From: Methanomassiliicoccaceae archaeon UBA537
Lineage (GTDB): Archaea; Thermoplasmatota; Thermoplasmata; Methanomassiliicoccales; Methanomethylophilaceae
Direction: 5' to 3'
Assembly: GCA_002504495.1 (NCBI GenBank)
Contig: DATC01000131.1
Location: 6,255 to 26,059, forward strand
Length of the DNA: 19,805 nucleotides
Shown here: piece after piece, positions 6,115-13,909 of the stretch
Layout: every line of letters begins with the position of its first letter
Numbering within the stretch: position 1 is the first letter of the stretch
Notes under the pieces: generated by a model
Told to the model about the DNA's origin: nothing
Databases searched by the model: none
What the model saw: the letters and a program-made list of their open reading frames with translations, nothing else
Made by a program: the position numbers and the translations under genes

Positions 6115-7109
6115 ACGAAGCAGTAGTCCTCGGGGCGTCTCGGTGTCCCGGGGACCGTATCATCGAATGAGCGGTCTGCGGACCGGCCGTCCAATCCCGA
6201 ACGGAAGCCCACTGGATGGTCACGTACCCAATCGGAATGGAGATCGCGGACGAGAGCGGACTCCCATTTCTCCTCGAAGAACATCCTGGAGAACATGACA
6301 AGGACGATGTCGAAGACTATGGATGCCGCTATGAGCCAGAGTACGGACGCGGAAGGCATCGATACGATCCAAGACAATACGAGTGCCAGCAGAAGAGGGA
6401 TCGAAGCGAGGAGAGACGTCCTGACGATCCCCCTGTAGATAGGGAGCTCGATGCCGTTGCATCTGACCGTCGCTTCCATGGATCTCAGCAGAGACAGAGA
6501 GACCGCAGGAACGGCGAGATACAGGATCATGACCATGACGGCGACAATCCCCCTTTCGAAACCTACGCCTGCCGAGGATACGAATATCCACAGAAGGACC
6601 AAAGGCGTCATGGAGATCATCACCGTGGACAATCTGAGGTTCCAAGGAACAGCCTCGCGTTTGACTGAAGCTGCGATATGCATATCCCTGGCATCGAACC
6701 ATTCCGGTATCCCCGAAATGAACAGTGCGGAACGCCTGGCCAATCCGTCGCCGGCATGCTCCATATCCCGGAGCATCTTCCCGACATGCCTTCTGCAGAT
6801 CGCATCGGCCACACATGAGACGCCCGGGGTTCCGAACATCAGAAGAACGACCGCCACGAAAGCATGAAGACCGAGAAGCACGGCCAAGACCGACAGGACG
6901 GCGGAGAAGGCCAATCTGACCCAGGACCTCGAGAGCACTGCATCCGATACGCCGATGACGACCAGAGGAAGCGCCAATGCGCAGACGGTGTCGTGGAAAG
7001 AAAGTCCGGTGACGAAAGGAAGTGCGAGGAACAGTACCACGCCGACGATGGACGATACTGCAGGGAGATATCTGTGCAGCTCCGGTGCGGACAGATCGGA
7101 AATGTTCAT
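6090..7109 (-). CDS. Uncharacterised multi-spanning membrane protein
   Basis: A 339-residue protein with about seven or eight hydrophobic segments: roughly 15-36, 40-60, 64-81, 82-100, 161-183, 187-207, 229-250 and 255-276. A polar loop (101-160, rich in Arg, His and Asp) follows the first four, and the C-terminal tail (278-339) is charged and presumably cytosolic. This 4 + 4 pattern with a central loop is visible, but I recognise no family. The ATG at 7109 overlaps the TGA of the preceding gene (ATGA), so the two are translationally coupled and may work together at the membrane. It ends at TAG (6090-6092), one of only two amber stops here, inside the tail of the convergent 5662-6114 gene. 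Readthrough would meet more in-frame TAGs, so it is a plausible true stop. Confidence 0.75.
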   Translation of the reverse strand: MNISDLSAPELHRYLPAVSSIVGVVLFLALPFVTGLSFHDTVCALALPLVVIGVSDAVLSRSWVRLAFSAVLSVLAVLLGLHAFVAVVLLMFGTPGVSCVADAICRRHVGKMLRDMEHAGDGLARRSALFISGIPEWFDARDMHIAASVKREAVPWNLRLSTVMISMTPLVLLWIFVSSAGVGFERGIVAVMVMILYLAVPAVSLSLLRSMEATVRCNGIELPIYRGIVRTSLLASIPLLLALVLSWIVSMPSASVLWLIAASIVFDIVLVMFSRMFFEEKWESALVRDLHSDWVRDHPVGFRSGLDGRSADRSFDDTVPGTPRRPEDYCFVQRKRSLK

Positions 7110-7453
7110 AGGGATCGCTCCTTGTCGATCCAAGCGTCCAAGGTCACTGTCGCCTTGTCGCCCTTGTTGACTCCGAGGAACACGCCCATGCTCTTCGCCT
7201 TGCCCGTATCGAACGGACCGAACTCCGCATGGGTGACGCCGTCGCGATGAACAGCCGCGGAGCCGTCCTCTCTGGCGATGACCACATCGACGGGCGCATC
7301 CGAATCGACCCTTACGCGAAGCATGCGGTGCGGACGGACGTCCAGAGGGACCGGGACGACATTGCGGTAGCATCCGTCGACCGTGATATCGAAATCGCCT
7401 ACGGAGATCATCTCCGGACCGTAGACCTGCTCCCTTTTCGCGAACAAAGGCAT
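7106..7453 (-). CDS. Uncharacterised 115-residue beta-rich protein
   Basis: I do not recognise this family. The small soluble protein has no signal peptide or membrane segment. Its pattern of short alternating hydrophobic strands (ISVGDFDITVDG, VVPVPLDV, MLRVRVDSDAPVDVVIARE, MGVFLGVNKGDKATVTLDAW) suggests a beta-sandwich. ATG at 7453 follows GAGGGT by about six bases. The stop overlaps the start of the membrane-protein gene by ATGA, indicating a two-gene unit. A TATA-like element at 7486-7498 gives it a possible promoter separate from the ribosomal operon, though read-through from cbf5 is also possible because only 17 bases separate them. Function is unknown; a partner or extramembrane module for the membrane protein is a guess from position. 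Confidence 0.72.
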   Translation of the reverse strand: MPLFAKREQVYGPEMISVGDFDITVDGCYRNVVPVPLDVRPHRMLRVRVDSDAPVDVVIAREDGSAAVHRDGVTHAEFGPFDTGKAKSMGVFLGVNKGDKATVTLDAWIDKERSL

Positions 7454-7498
7454 CGAGAACCCTCGAAACCCTATCGCGACAGGTCTAATAATATTATC
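7454..7498 (-). promoter_or_regulatory. Putative promoter of the unknown gene pair, inside the cbf5 3' end
   Basis: ATAATATTATTA (minus strand, about 7486-7498) is the most AT-rich run in this region and lies about 39 bases before ATG 7453, leaving room for a leader of roughly 13 bases with GAGGGT. A small hairpin, TCGAG-AACC-CTCGA (7453-7466), covers that ribosome site and touches the start codon. Confidence 0.4.
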
Positions 7499-8502
7499 CG
7501 ATGCCCTCGGAAGACGAACTCGGGAGCTTCCGGAAGATCCAGATCCGTAGAGTATCTCCACATGCGCGGATAATGACCCGGATCCATGATGACCCTGGTC
7601 GTCTCCACGGCGATTCCGGAATCGGCCGAAAGGACGCGATCCGACGACATCGACATGCGCCCCAGACCGATAAGCTCTCCGCGCGCGGTCATCATGGCGA
7701 CCAGCGCGTTCTTGCGGATCTCGGCATCGAGCATATGCACACCTTTGACCGACAGATCCGCACCATGGCATACTGCATCGACGGCGGTGGCCTTGACTAC
7801 TACCTTCGGCAGAGGATCCACCAGCGCCTCCATGGGGATGATCATATCCCTCAGGTATTCCGGATGCCCGTACTGCTGCCAGTACACATAGGCGTCCTTG
7901 ATCTCCTGAAGAGAGTGGGCGCGGGACTCGGTCATCCTTCCGGAACGGGTGCGCCTCAGCTCGATCATGTTCGCGCCGCATCCCAGAACATCGCCGATAT
8001 CGACGCACAGGGTACGGATGTAGGTCCCGGCATCGCAGGAAGCCCTGAACAGGATGTCGCGGCCGCGAATCTCCAGGATCTCCAGCTCCTTGATCGTCCT
8101 GATACGAAGCTGCCTCTTGACAGCGGAACGGACCGGAGGAAGCTGGTAGATCTTCCCTTGGAACCTGGAGAAGACCTCCCTGATCCTCTTCTCGGAACGG
8201 TCGGCGTGCAGTCTCATCAGACATACGTACTCCTTGTCCGAGGACAGGACGATGTCCGTCAATCTGACGGCCTTGCCGAGCGTGACCGGGAGGACACCGC
8301 TCACATAAGGGTCCAATGTACCGCCGTGCCCCGCCTTATCCATATGTAGCGCATCCCTGGCCCAGGCGGTGGCCTGGTGGGAGGTGGGGCCGGAAGGCTT
8401 GTCCAGAATGATGATGCCTCCGCGGAGAAGCTCCCCCAGGGTACGATCGCTGGGGCGTTTGCCCCATTTGTCCGGGATCGCATCGGGATCCTTAATCGCC
8501 AT
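7471..8502 (-). CDS. cbf5: tRNA/rRNA pseudouridine synthase Cbf5
   Basis: Catalytic subunit of box H/ACA ribonucleoproteins, converting uridine to pseudouridine in rRNA and position 55 of tRNA. GGIIILDKPSGPTSH (28-42) and GHGGTLDP (58-65) with catalytic Asp64 are diagnostic of the TruB/Cbf5 family, as are DAGTYIRTLCVDIG and the RTRSGR segment. A C-terminal PUA domain follows, ending MDPGHYPRMW near 315. The 28 residues after that are not typical; their last codons include ATA ATA TTA TTA, unlike the rest of the gene, and coincide with the TATA-like box of the next gene. The gene ends with TAG (7471-7473). Its start overlaps the end of cmk by 11 bases. It closes the conserved ribosomal string. 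Confidence 0.95.
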   Translation of the reverse strand: MAIKDPDAIPDKWGKRPSDRTLGELLRGGIIILDKPSGPTSHQATAWARDALHMDKAGHGGTLDPYVSGVLPVTLGKAVRLTDIVLSSDKEYVCLMRLHADRSEKRIREVFSRFQGKIYQLPPVRSAVKRQLRIRTIKELEILEIRGRDILFRASCDAGTYIRTLCVDIGDVLGCGANMIELRRTRSGRMTESRAHSLQEIKDAYVYWQQYGHPEYLRDMIIPMEALVDPLPKVVVKATAVDAVCHGADLSVKGVHMLDAEIRKNALVAMMTARGELIGLGRMSMSSDRVLSADSGIAVETTRVIMDPGHYPRMWRYSTDLDLPEAPEFVFRGHRIILLDLSR

Positions 8503-9031
8503 AGCGGGCACGCACGCCCTCCAGGATGATATCCAGAACCTGATCCGGCGTCTTGTCGTCGGTATTGATGACGAGGTCGTAGACGGACAGATCGCCGATG
8601 TCGATGCCGTACCACAGCTGGTACCTCTTGGCCTCGGACCTCTGACGGTCCACGGTGGCCTTGGTCGCATCCTCGATCGTCTCTCCCTCGCGGATCCCGA
8701 CACGGGCCATCCTGACCTCGGGGCTCGCGTCGATGTAGATCTTGAACGCATCGATGCCGTTGCGGTCCAGCATGTATGCGGACAGCCTCGACTCGAGGAT
8801 GAGATCCTCGTGGGTCTTCGCGATCTCCAGGATCCTGCCGTCGATCATGTTGTCGATGGCGGGATCCTGCTCGGCGATCTCGCCGAGCTGGGAGAGGGTA
8901 AGATGTTTCTCTGCGGCAAGGTCGCGGAATATCCTTCCGAACACCACCGCTTCGAGGCCCAAGGCCTCGGACAGCTTGCCGCAAGCGGTCGTCTTGCCCG
9001 ATCCGGGCGGACCGCTGATGGTTATCCTCAT
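8492..9031 (-). CDS. cmk: Cytidylate kinase, archaeal type
   Basis: Phosphorylates CMP/dCMP with ATP. The 179-residue length fits the compact archaeal form. The P-loop GPPGSGKTT (7-15) opens the protein; an LESRLSAYM stretch in the middle, a DASPEVRMARVGIREG segment and the AKRYQLWYGIDI stretch are typical of the family's NMP-binding and lid regions. The ATG overlaps the stop of the EMC3-like gene (ATGA). It ends in TAA, the only ochre stop seen, 11 bases inside cbf5. The secY-EMC3-cmk-cbf5 order is standard in archaea. Confidence 0.93.
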   Translation of the reverse strand: MRITISGPPGSGKTTACGKLSEALGLEAVVFGRIFRDLAAEKHLTLSQLGEIAEQDPAIDNMIDGRILEIAKTHEDLILESRLSAYMLDRNGIDAFKIYIDASPEVRMARVGIREGETIEDATKATVDRQRSEAKRYQLWYGIDIGDLSVYDLVINTDDKTPDQVLDIILEGVRARYGD

Positions 9032-9753
9032 TCGGTCTCAGCCTTCTTGACTTCAAGGTCCAGCCTCCTGAGGTCGCGCCTCAGGAAGATGAATCTGATC
9101 AACCTGTTCTCGATCTGCCCTATGGGCAGGCTCACCATGGTGTAGATCACGATCCAGGACGGCATGAACCCGAGCAGGTACTTGTTCAGGTCGTAGCCCT
9201 GGGCCCAGGGGATGTCCACCAGAGGCATGTTCTCCGCAGTGAAGTACTGCCCGGTGACTCCCTGGAAATCCCCCACCAGGAGGAAGTACCAGACCCAGGC
9301 ATACACCGGCAGCAGGACGATCATGGTTATGGGCATGGTCTTCATCTGCTGGGTGCTCGCCTCCATGGACATCGCCATGATCTGGGGCTGGAGCTCCTGG
9401 AGCTTCTTCATCTTGAACAGATTGTTCTCTATCCTGGCCTGGCGGAATTCCTTGTTGAAGTCGCTCTGGATCTGCTGGTTCCTCGCCATCTTGATGGGGT
9501 CGGTCAGCAGGCTCCTGACGATGGTGCTCACCGTGATCATGATCAGTCCCGCGATGATCAGCGTAAGAACGGGATACTTCCCGTCGAACGCGATAACGCA
9601 GAAGACCACGTCCAACGCCTGGCCGATGTAGGCCCTGAACATCATGACGACCATCATGACGACCAGGACCAGCATCATGCCCAGCATGGTCTTGGATTGC
9701 ATCTGCGGCTGAGGCAGGGACTGCATGCTCTGAGGACTTCCGGGATTTGCCAT
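9028..9753 (-). CDS. EMC3/DUF106 family membrane insertase (archaeal YidC/Oxa1-like)
   Basis: A 241-residue integral membrane protein of the DUF106/EMC3/TMCO1 group, the archaeal members of the YidC/Oxa1 insertase superfamily, which help insert membrane proteins. After a Gln/Met/Pro-rich N terminus there is a hydrophobic segment (about 22-40), a second (about 60-82), then a long charged, helical cytosolic coiled-coil (85-135, with IKMARNQQIQSDFNKEFRQA). A Met-rich stretch follows, then TM segments at about 140-162 and 192-212. The position directly after secY, with a four-base gap, agrees with a joint role in membrane protein biogenesis. The family call is strong; the insertase activity is known from the family, not shown here. 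Confidence 0.88.
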   Translation of the reverse strand: MANPGSPQSMQSLPQPQMQSKTMLGMMLVLVVMMVVMMFRAYIGQALDVVFCVIAFDGKYPVLTLIIAGLIMITVSTIVRSLLTDPIKMARNQQIQSDFNKEFRQARIENNLFKMKKLQELQPQIMAMSMEASTQQMKTMPITMIVLLPVYAWVWYFLLVGDFQGVTGQYFTAENMPLVDIPWAQGYDLNKYLLGFMPSWIVIYTMVSLPIGQIENRLIRFIFLRRDLRRLDLEVKKAETE

Positions 9754-9757
9754 CCGC

Positions 9758-11296
9758 TCACTCTCCGTTTCCGAAGAATCCGCGCATCACAGGATTCATC
9801 TCCATCATCTGCTCGCGACCGATGGCCTCGTACAGGTGGATGATGATTCCCACGGTCAGCAGGACACCGGTTCCGCTGGCGTTACCCGTCGTACCGATCA
9901 TATCGGCGCAGGCGGCCAGGGCTCCGACCATGGCTCCCGAGAGGATGGTGATGGTGGGGATGTACCTCTCCAGCACCCTCTTCAGGATGCGCGGGTCGCG
10001 CCTGAATCCGGGAATCTGCATCCCGCTGCGCTGGATCTGGTTCGCCACGGACTCCGGACCCAGGTTGGTGGTCTCGACCCAGAATTTGGCGAACATGATC
10101 GATCCCATCACCATAACGGTGAAGTAGATCGCCATATGGGCCAGATTCTGCACGGCCGTGTGGCCGTTCCCGTAGTACGTGGGATCGAGGATCGGCATCA
10201 GCCAGGTGTTGAGTCCCGTAGGCGCGGACAGATACCATGCCAGTCCCGCGGACGCCGACGTGGACCCCTCGGCGTAGTATCCGAGGTACTCGTTGCCTCC
10301 GAGCAGCGGTATGCTGCTGAGGAAGCTGTTGCTGTAGAACAGCAGACCGAGCATGCTCACGATGGCGAGCAGCGAGGACATCAGGATGACCGGGATGTTG
10401 CTCGCGTACATCAGCTTGATCGGATAGCGGCCTCTGGCTCCCCTGGCATTGCCATGGGAGAGAGGCAGCTCGATGCGTGACGACTCCAAGTACGCGACCA
10501 CGAAGAAGATCACGATCGTTCCGACCAATGCGATGATCGGGTTGTTGTTGTTCAGGAACACCTGCTCATAGTACCCGCTCGACCATTCTCCGGGGGAGGC
10601 GTTGAACACGTAGTACAGCGCCATCGGGATGGTTCCTGCAGGAGGATTGTTGAGGCTCATCGCGGACGACATGTCCACGGCGTTCCAGTTCAGAGTACCT
10701 GTGAACAGGGCCTGAGCCACACCTGCGGCGATGAACAGCGAGATACCGCTTCCGATACCCCACTTGGACACCACCTCATCCATCATGAACAGGATGTACG
10801 AACCTGCGAACAGCTGCAGTATGATCAGGAGCTTCGAGCCGGCTCCGCCGAGGAGATCGACGGCGGAGTCGGAGGGCACCAGGTAACCGAATACCTGGGG
10901 CGTCGCCTCGAAGAAGATCATCACGATGACCAGGAGCTTGAGGACGGACTGGTAGCAGGCCTTGTCCTCGCGCTTCGTGAGGTCGAGCTTGATGATCTTC
11001 GCACCTGTGAACAGCTGCATTATGATCGACGCAGTGACGATCGGACCAATACCGAGCTGCAGTATAGAACCGGAAGCACCTGCCATGATGGTCCTATACT
11101 GGGCGAATATATCCAGAGAGTCTCCCTGGTCCAAGCCGTACAGGTACACATTGGTCATCACGAAGTAGAGGACCAGTATGATGATTACCCACATCATCTT
11201 GGTCCTGAAGTGCACATGCCCTTCAGGACGTTTGACGGAGGGGAGCCTGTCGGACAGGGGCTTGACCTTGTACAACAGGCTGGGTGTCTCTTCCAT
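9758..11296 (-). CDS. secY: Protein translocase subunit SecY
   Basis: The pore-forming channel subunit, homologous to Sec61-alpha. It is 512 residues with about ten transmembrane helices. The N terminus (LLYKVKPLSDRLPSVKRPEG) is amphipathic and cytosolic. The first helix is near 34-52, and LGIGPIVTASIIMQLFTGAK with the following KREDK is the classic TM2/cytosolic loop signature of archaeal SecY. The loop near RGARGRYPIKLMYASNIPVI is the conserved ribosome-binding loop. The ATG lies 23 bases after rpl15, the largest gap within the operon, and there is only a weak ribosome site (GATAGAG). The gene for adenylate kinase that often follows secY in archaea is absent. Confidence 0.97.
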   Translation of the reverse strand: MEETPSLLYKVKPLSDRLPSVKRPEGHVHFRTKMMWVIIILVLYFVMTNVYLYGLDQGDSLDIFAQYRTIMAGASGSILQLGIGPIVTASIIMQLFTGAKIIKLDLTKREDKACYQSVLKLLVIVMIFFEATPQVFGYLVPSDSAVDLLGGAGSKLLIILQLFAGSYILFMMDEVVSKWGIGSGISLFIAAGVAQALFTGTLNWNAVDMSSAMSLNNPPAGTIPMALYYVFNASPGEWSSGYYEQVFLNNNNPIIALVGTIVIFFVVAYLESSRIELPLSHGNARGARGRYPIKLMYASNIPVILMSSLLAIVSMLGLLFYSNSFLSSIPLLGGNEYLGYYAEGSTSASAGLAWYLSAPTGLNTWLMPILDPTYYGNGHTAVQNLAHMAIYFTVMVMGSIMFAKFWVETTNLGPESVANQIQRSGMQIPGFRRDPRILKRVLERYIPTITILSGAMVGALAACADMIGTTGNASGTGVLLTVGIIIHLYEAIGREQMMEMNPVMRGFFGNGE

Positions 11297-11319
11297 CTCT
11301 ATCTACACTCCGATTGATC

Positions 11320-11745
11320 TCACTCGGTGGCGACGGATCCGCCCGCCGCCTCGATCTTCTCGCAGGCCTTGGCGGATGCTTCTGCAACAGTGACGTTCAC
11401 CGCGATGCCGATGCTTCCGGTTCCGAGGAGCTTGTCGATGCCGGCCTCGGTGAGGTTCACCTTGTAGGAATCACCCTCTTTGACGGCGACTCCCATGGAG
11501 ACGTACCTCTCGATCTGCTCGGACAGCTCGCCCACGTTGATCGTGTTGTTGGCGACGACGAGGCACTCGGGCCTCTTGAAGCCGTGACGACCGTAGTGGT
11601 TGCGGTCGTACTTCAGCATCCCGATCTTCCCGGTCTTGCCGAGTCCGGCCTGACCGTGTCCACCGATGATACCGGCTCCACGACCGGATTTCTTTCCGCG
11701 GCCGTGGGTCCTGTATCCCCTGAACTTCTTGGTTCTGCTAGGCAC
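11320..11745 (-). CDS. rpl15: 50S ribosomal protein uL15 (L15)
   Basis: A 141-residue large-subunit protein. The Lys/Arg/Gly-rich N terminus (TKKFRGYRTHGRGKKSGRGA, 5-24) and the GGHGQAG motif are the family's RNA-threading extension; the C-terminal half is the globular domain. The start codon is GTG at 11743-11745, directly after the rpl30 TGA, with GGTGGAG just upstream. GTG rather than ATG is unusual among its neighbours but fits the exact family N terminus. Confidence 0.95.
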   Translation of the reverse strand: MPSRTKKFRGYRTHGRGKKSGRGAGIIGGHGQAGLGKTGKIGMLKYDRNHYGRHGFKRPECLVVANNTINVGELSEQIERYVSMGVAVKEGDSYKVNLTEAGIDKLLGTGSIGIAVNVTVAEASAKACEKIEAAGGSVATE

Positions 11746-12219
11746 TCACTCCACCCCCAGCATCCTCAGGACGAGGGCGTTGACGTCCGCTCCCCTGTAT
11801 CCGAGGGCTCCGCCGTTGCGGTACGAGCGCTTGTTGCCCTCGTAGCCCTTGATGGGGGGATGGAGGCGGAAGACGGGCTTCACGCCGTCGACGTCCTGCA
11901 TCTTGTAGTCGTTCTCGATAATCGCCTTGGCGAGATCCTCGACGGTGGCGAACTCGGACTTCTCCTTGAGGTAGTCGTCGGTGACAGGAGCGTCTCCGGC
12001 GACCCTTCCGCGAGCGCGGATGAGCTTGGAGAGCGTCTCCTGGTCGATCTCTCCCCAGGTGATGTAGTCCTTGGCCTTCTGGAGCATCCCCTTGACCGAG
12101 TCGTTCTCGGGGAGGACGACTGCATGGTTGACCCTCGTGAGGTTCATGAGCTGCATGGTGGCCTCGATGCGGTTGTTCACATCAGGGATACCGCGGACGC
12201 GGATTGCGACATAGGTCAT
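11746..12219 (-). CDS. rpl30: 50S ribosomal protein uL30 (L30), archaeal long form
   Basis: A 157-residue protein of the archaeal/eukaryotic uL30 (L7-like) type, longer than the roughly 60-residue bacterial form. YVAIRVRGIPDVN (3-15) is the conserved first strand; the region from IRARGRV onward is the archaeal extension, ending in LHPPIKGYEGNKRSYRNGG. The strong ribosome site GGAGGAG overlaps the last codons of rps5, five bases upstream. It touches the uL15 start with no gap. Confidence 0.95.
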   Translation of the reverse strand: MTYVAIRVRGIPDVNNRIEATMQLMNLTRVNHAVVLPENDSVKGMLQKAKDYITWGEIDQETLSKLIRARGRVAGDAPVTDDYLKEKSEFATVEDLAKAIIENDYKMQDVDGVKPVFRLHPPIKGYEGNKRSYRNGGALGYRGADVNALVLRMLGVE

Positions 12220-12223
12220 GATA

Positions 12224-12943
12224 TCACTCCTCCTGGGTCTGCTCGGACTCGGCGTGGGTGACGCCGGTGGGTCCGGAGACGATGTTCAGTGTCTTGGCCT
12301 GCTCGTCGGTGACCCTCATGCGGGTGGTCATCTTCAGAGCCTCGAAGGTCGCCATGGCGTAGTTGACCTTGGTCTTGGTGTTGCCTCTGGCGAATCCCCA
12401 TGCGTCGTGGACGCCGGCAAGAGTCAGAAGGCTCTTGGCGACATCTCCGACGGCCAGGGAGACTCCCCTGGGGGCGGGCTTGATCGAGACGGTGACGGAG
12501 CCGGTGGTTCCGACGATCTCGAAGGGGAGGCTGTGGGGCTGTCCGCAGCCGCACTGCCAGGAGCCGCAGCCCCTCTTGATCTCGATCATGTTCAGCTTGG
12601 CGTTGTCGATTGCCTTCTTGATCGAAGGTCCGACCTCCTTGCCCTTGGCCCTGCCGATTCCGATGAATCCGTCGCCGTTTCCGACGATGCAGGTGACCGC
12701 GAACCTGACCCTCCTTCCGGAGTCGGTCATCCTCTGGACCATGTTCAGGTCGATGACCTCGTCCTGGAGGTCGGGGAGCAGGATGTCCACGATCTCGGGT
12801 TCGCGCAGGGGCAGCTTGGTGGCGAGGGCGTCGCTCATGGTGGTGATCTCACCGCTGAGGACCATCTGGCCCAGCCTGGTCTTGGGGACCCAGTCGGCCT
12901 CCTTCTTCTCGGCGGGCCTCTTGGATTTGTATCCGTCTGCCAT
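12224..12943 (-). CDS. rps5: 30S ribosomal protein uS5 (S5)
   Basis: A 239-residue small-subunit protein at the decoding/mRNA entry region. It has the double-stranded RNA-binding domain MTDSGRRVRFAVTCIVGNGDGFIGIG (72-97), followed by the archaeal/eukaryotic insert RGCGSWQCGCGQPHSLP (124-140) and then the C-terminal domain with KPAPRGVSLA. It starts one base after the uL18 stop. The C-terminal Glu/Gln tail codons contain the ribosome site for rpl30. Confidence 0.96.
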   Translation of the reverse strand: MADGYKSKRPAEKKEADWVPKTRLGQMVLSGEITTMSDALATKLPLREPEIVDILLPDLQDEVIDLNMVQRMTDSGRRVRFAVTCIVGNGDGFIGIGRAKGKEVGPSIKKAIDNAKLNMIEIKRGCGSWQCGCGQPHSLPFEIVGTTGSVTVSIKPAPRGVSLAVGDVAKSLLTLAGVHDAWGFARGNTKTKVNYAMATFEALKMTTRMRVTDEQAKTLNIVSGPTGVTHAESEQTQEE

Positions 12944-12944
12944 T

Positions 12945-13445
12945 TCACTCAGCCTCCATCTTCTCCTTGATGGCGTTCATTTCGGCCTCGATGGCCTCGT
13001 CGATGTGCTTTCCGAGGATCCTCTCCTCGTCGGGCAGGACGTCGTCCCCGTGGGGGACCTCGAGTCCGGCATCGCACATTCCGGCGACGGCGGCGAAGAG
13101 CACTCCTCCGTACTGGACCTTCTGCATGCCGATATCGAGCACTGCGTACTCGATGCCGGCCTTCAGGGCCTTCTTCCCGGCGAGGTAGCCGGTGAGGTAG
13201 GCCGCAGGGATGTTGGAGCAGGCTCTGGACCAGCCCAGCGCCTTGAGATCCTTGCTCGTCGCGGACGCGAGGACGGAGTCGCCCTCCATTCCGAACACGG
13301 CGAACTGGATCGAGATGTTCTTGTTGGACCTCCTGACCACAGCCCTTGCCTCATGGCTGGAGAGCAGCTTCTTGCGGCTGTAGTAGTTGGTGCGCTCCTC
13401 TCTTCTTCTGCGGAACGCGACGTTGTATCTGGGACCGGTTGCCAT
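12945..13445 (-). CDS. rpl18: 50S ribosomal protein uL18 (L18)
   Basis: A 166-residue 5S rRNA-binding protein of the archaeal/eukaryotic size class. The N terminus has YNVAFRRRREERTNYYSRKKL and the centre has the YLTGYLAGKKAL helix and YAVLDIG strand typical of the family. ATG at 13445-13443 shares a base with the eL19 TGA, and a strong AAGGAGGAG in the eL19 C-terminal codons supplies the ribosome site. The reading frame is open further upstream, but that part is antisense-like and has no family match. Confidence 0.95.
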   Translation of the reverse strand: MATGPRYNVAFRRRREERTNYYSRKKLLSSHEARAVVRRSNKNISIQFAVFGMEGDSVLASATSKDLKALGWSRACSNIPAAYLTGYLAGKKALKAGIEYAVLDIGMQKVQYGGVLFAAVAGMCDAGLEVPHGDDVLPDEERILGKHIDEAIEAEMNAIKEKMEAE

Positions 13446-13906
13446 CAGTTCTCCTCCTCCTTGAGGTGTCCGGCGGCGATCATGTGCTGCCTGAGGTGCC
13501 TGCGGGAAGTGTAGATTCCTCCCTTGGCCTTCCTGTAGTACAGCCTGTAGACGGAGGGCGTGATCTTTCCATCGGCCCTGAGCGTCTTGAGCTCGTCGCG
13601 GATGGGCCTGATCGTCGCCATCCAGCGCTCCTTGTCGCGGACGCGGGCGTTGGCGGTTCCCTTCCTGGATCCGGGGCCCTTCCTCTTTCCGCTGGCCTTC
13701 TGGCCTGCGGCGTATCTTATCCTGGCCTTGGACGTTCCGTTCTTGGGCTTGGCCTTGATGATGCCGGAAGCCACTGCGGTACGGATGTCGGCACGGGTGA
13801 TGCACTCCTCGACGTCGTCGAGGCGCTCGGGGTCCATCCAGACCCTGTTCTGCCCGCACTTGAGGACCTCCGCGGCCATCCTTCTCTGGTTGCTAAGATC
13901 GGCCAT
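13445..13906 (-). CDS. rpl19e: 50S ribosomal protein eL19 (L19e)
   Basis: A 153-residue basic, helical protein found only in archaea and eukaryotes. The N terminus (LSNQRRMAAEVLKCGQNRVW) and the GPGSRKGTANARVRDKERWM stretch in the middle are diagnostic. The C-terminal helix carries YRKAKGGIYTSRRHLRQHM. Length is standard for archaea. It lies three bases after eL32. Confidence 0.96.
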   Translation of the reverse strand: MADLSNQRRMAAEVLKCGQNRVWMDPERLDDVEECITRADIRTAVASGIIKAKPKNGTSKARIRYAAGQKASGKRKGPGSRKGTANARVRDKERWMATIRPIRDELKTLRADGKITPSVYRLYYRKAKGGIYTSRRHLRQHMIAAGHLKEEEN

Positions 13907-13909
13907 GGC

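Noticed and set aside
6216..7250. Plus-strand open frames opposite the membrane-protein gene, rich in Asp/Arg
   Set aside because: They are complementary to hydrophobic codons of a real membrane protein; antisense of Leu/Val/Ile codons gives such charged sequence.
12945..13859. uL18 as a 304-residue protein starting at 13859
   Set aside because: The upstream 138 residues are an out-of-frame shadow of eL19; the ATG at 13445 with a strong ribosome site gives the normal uL18 length.
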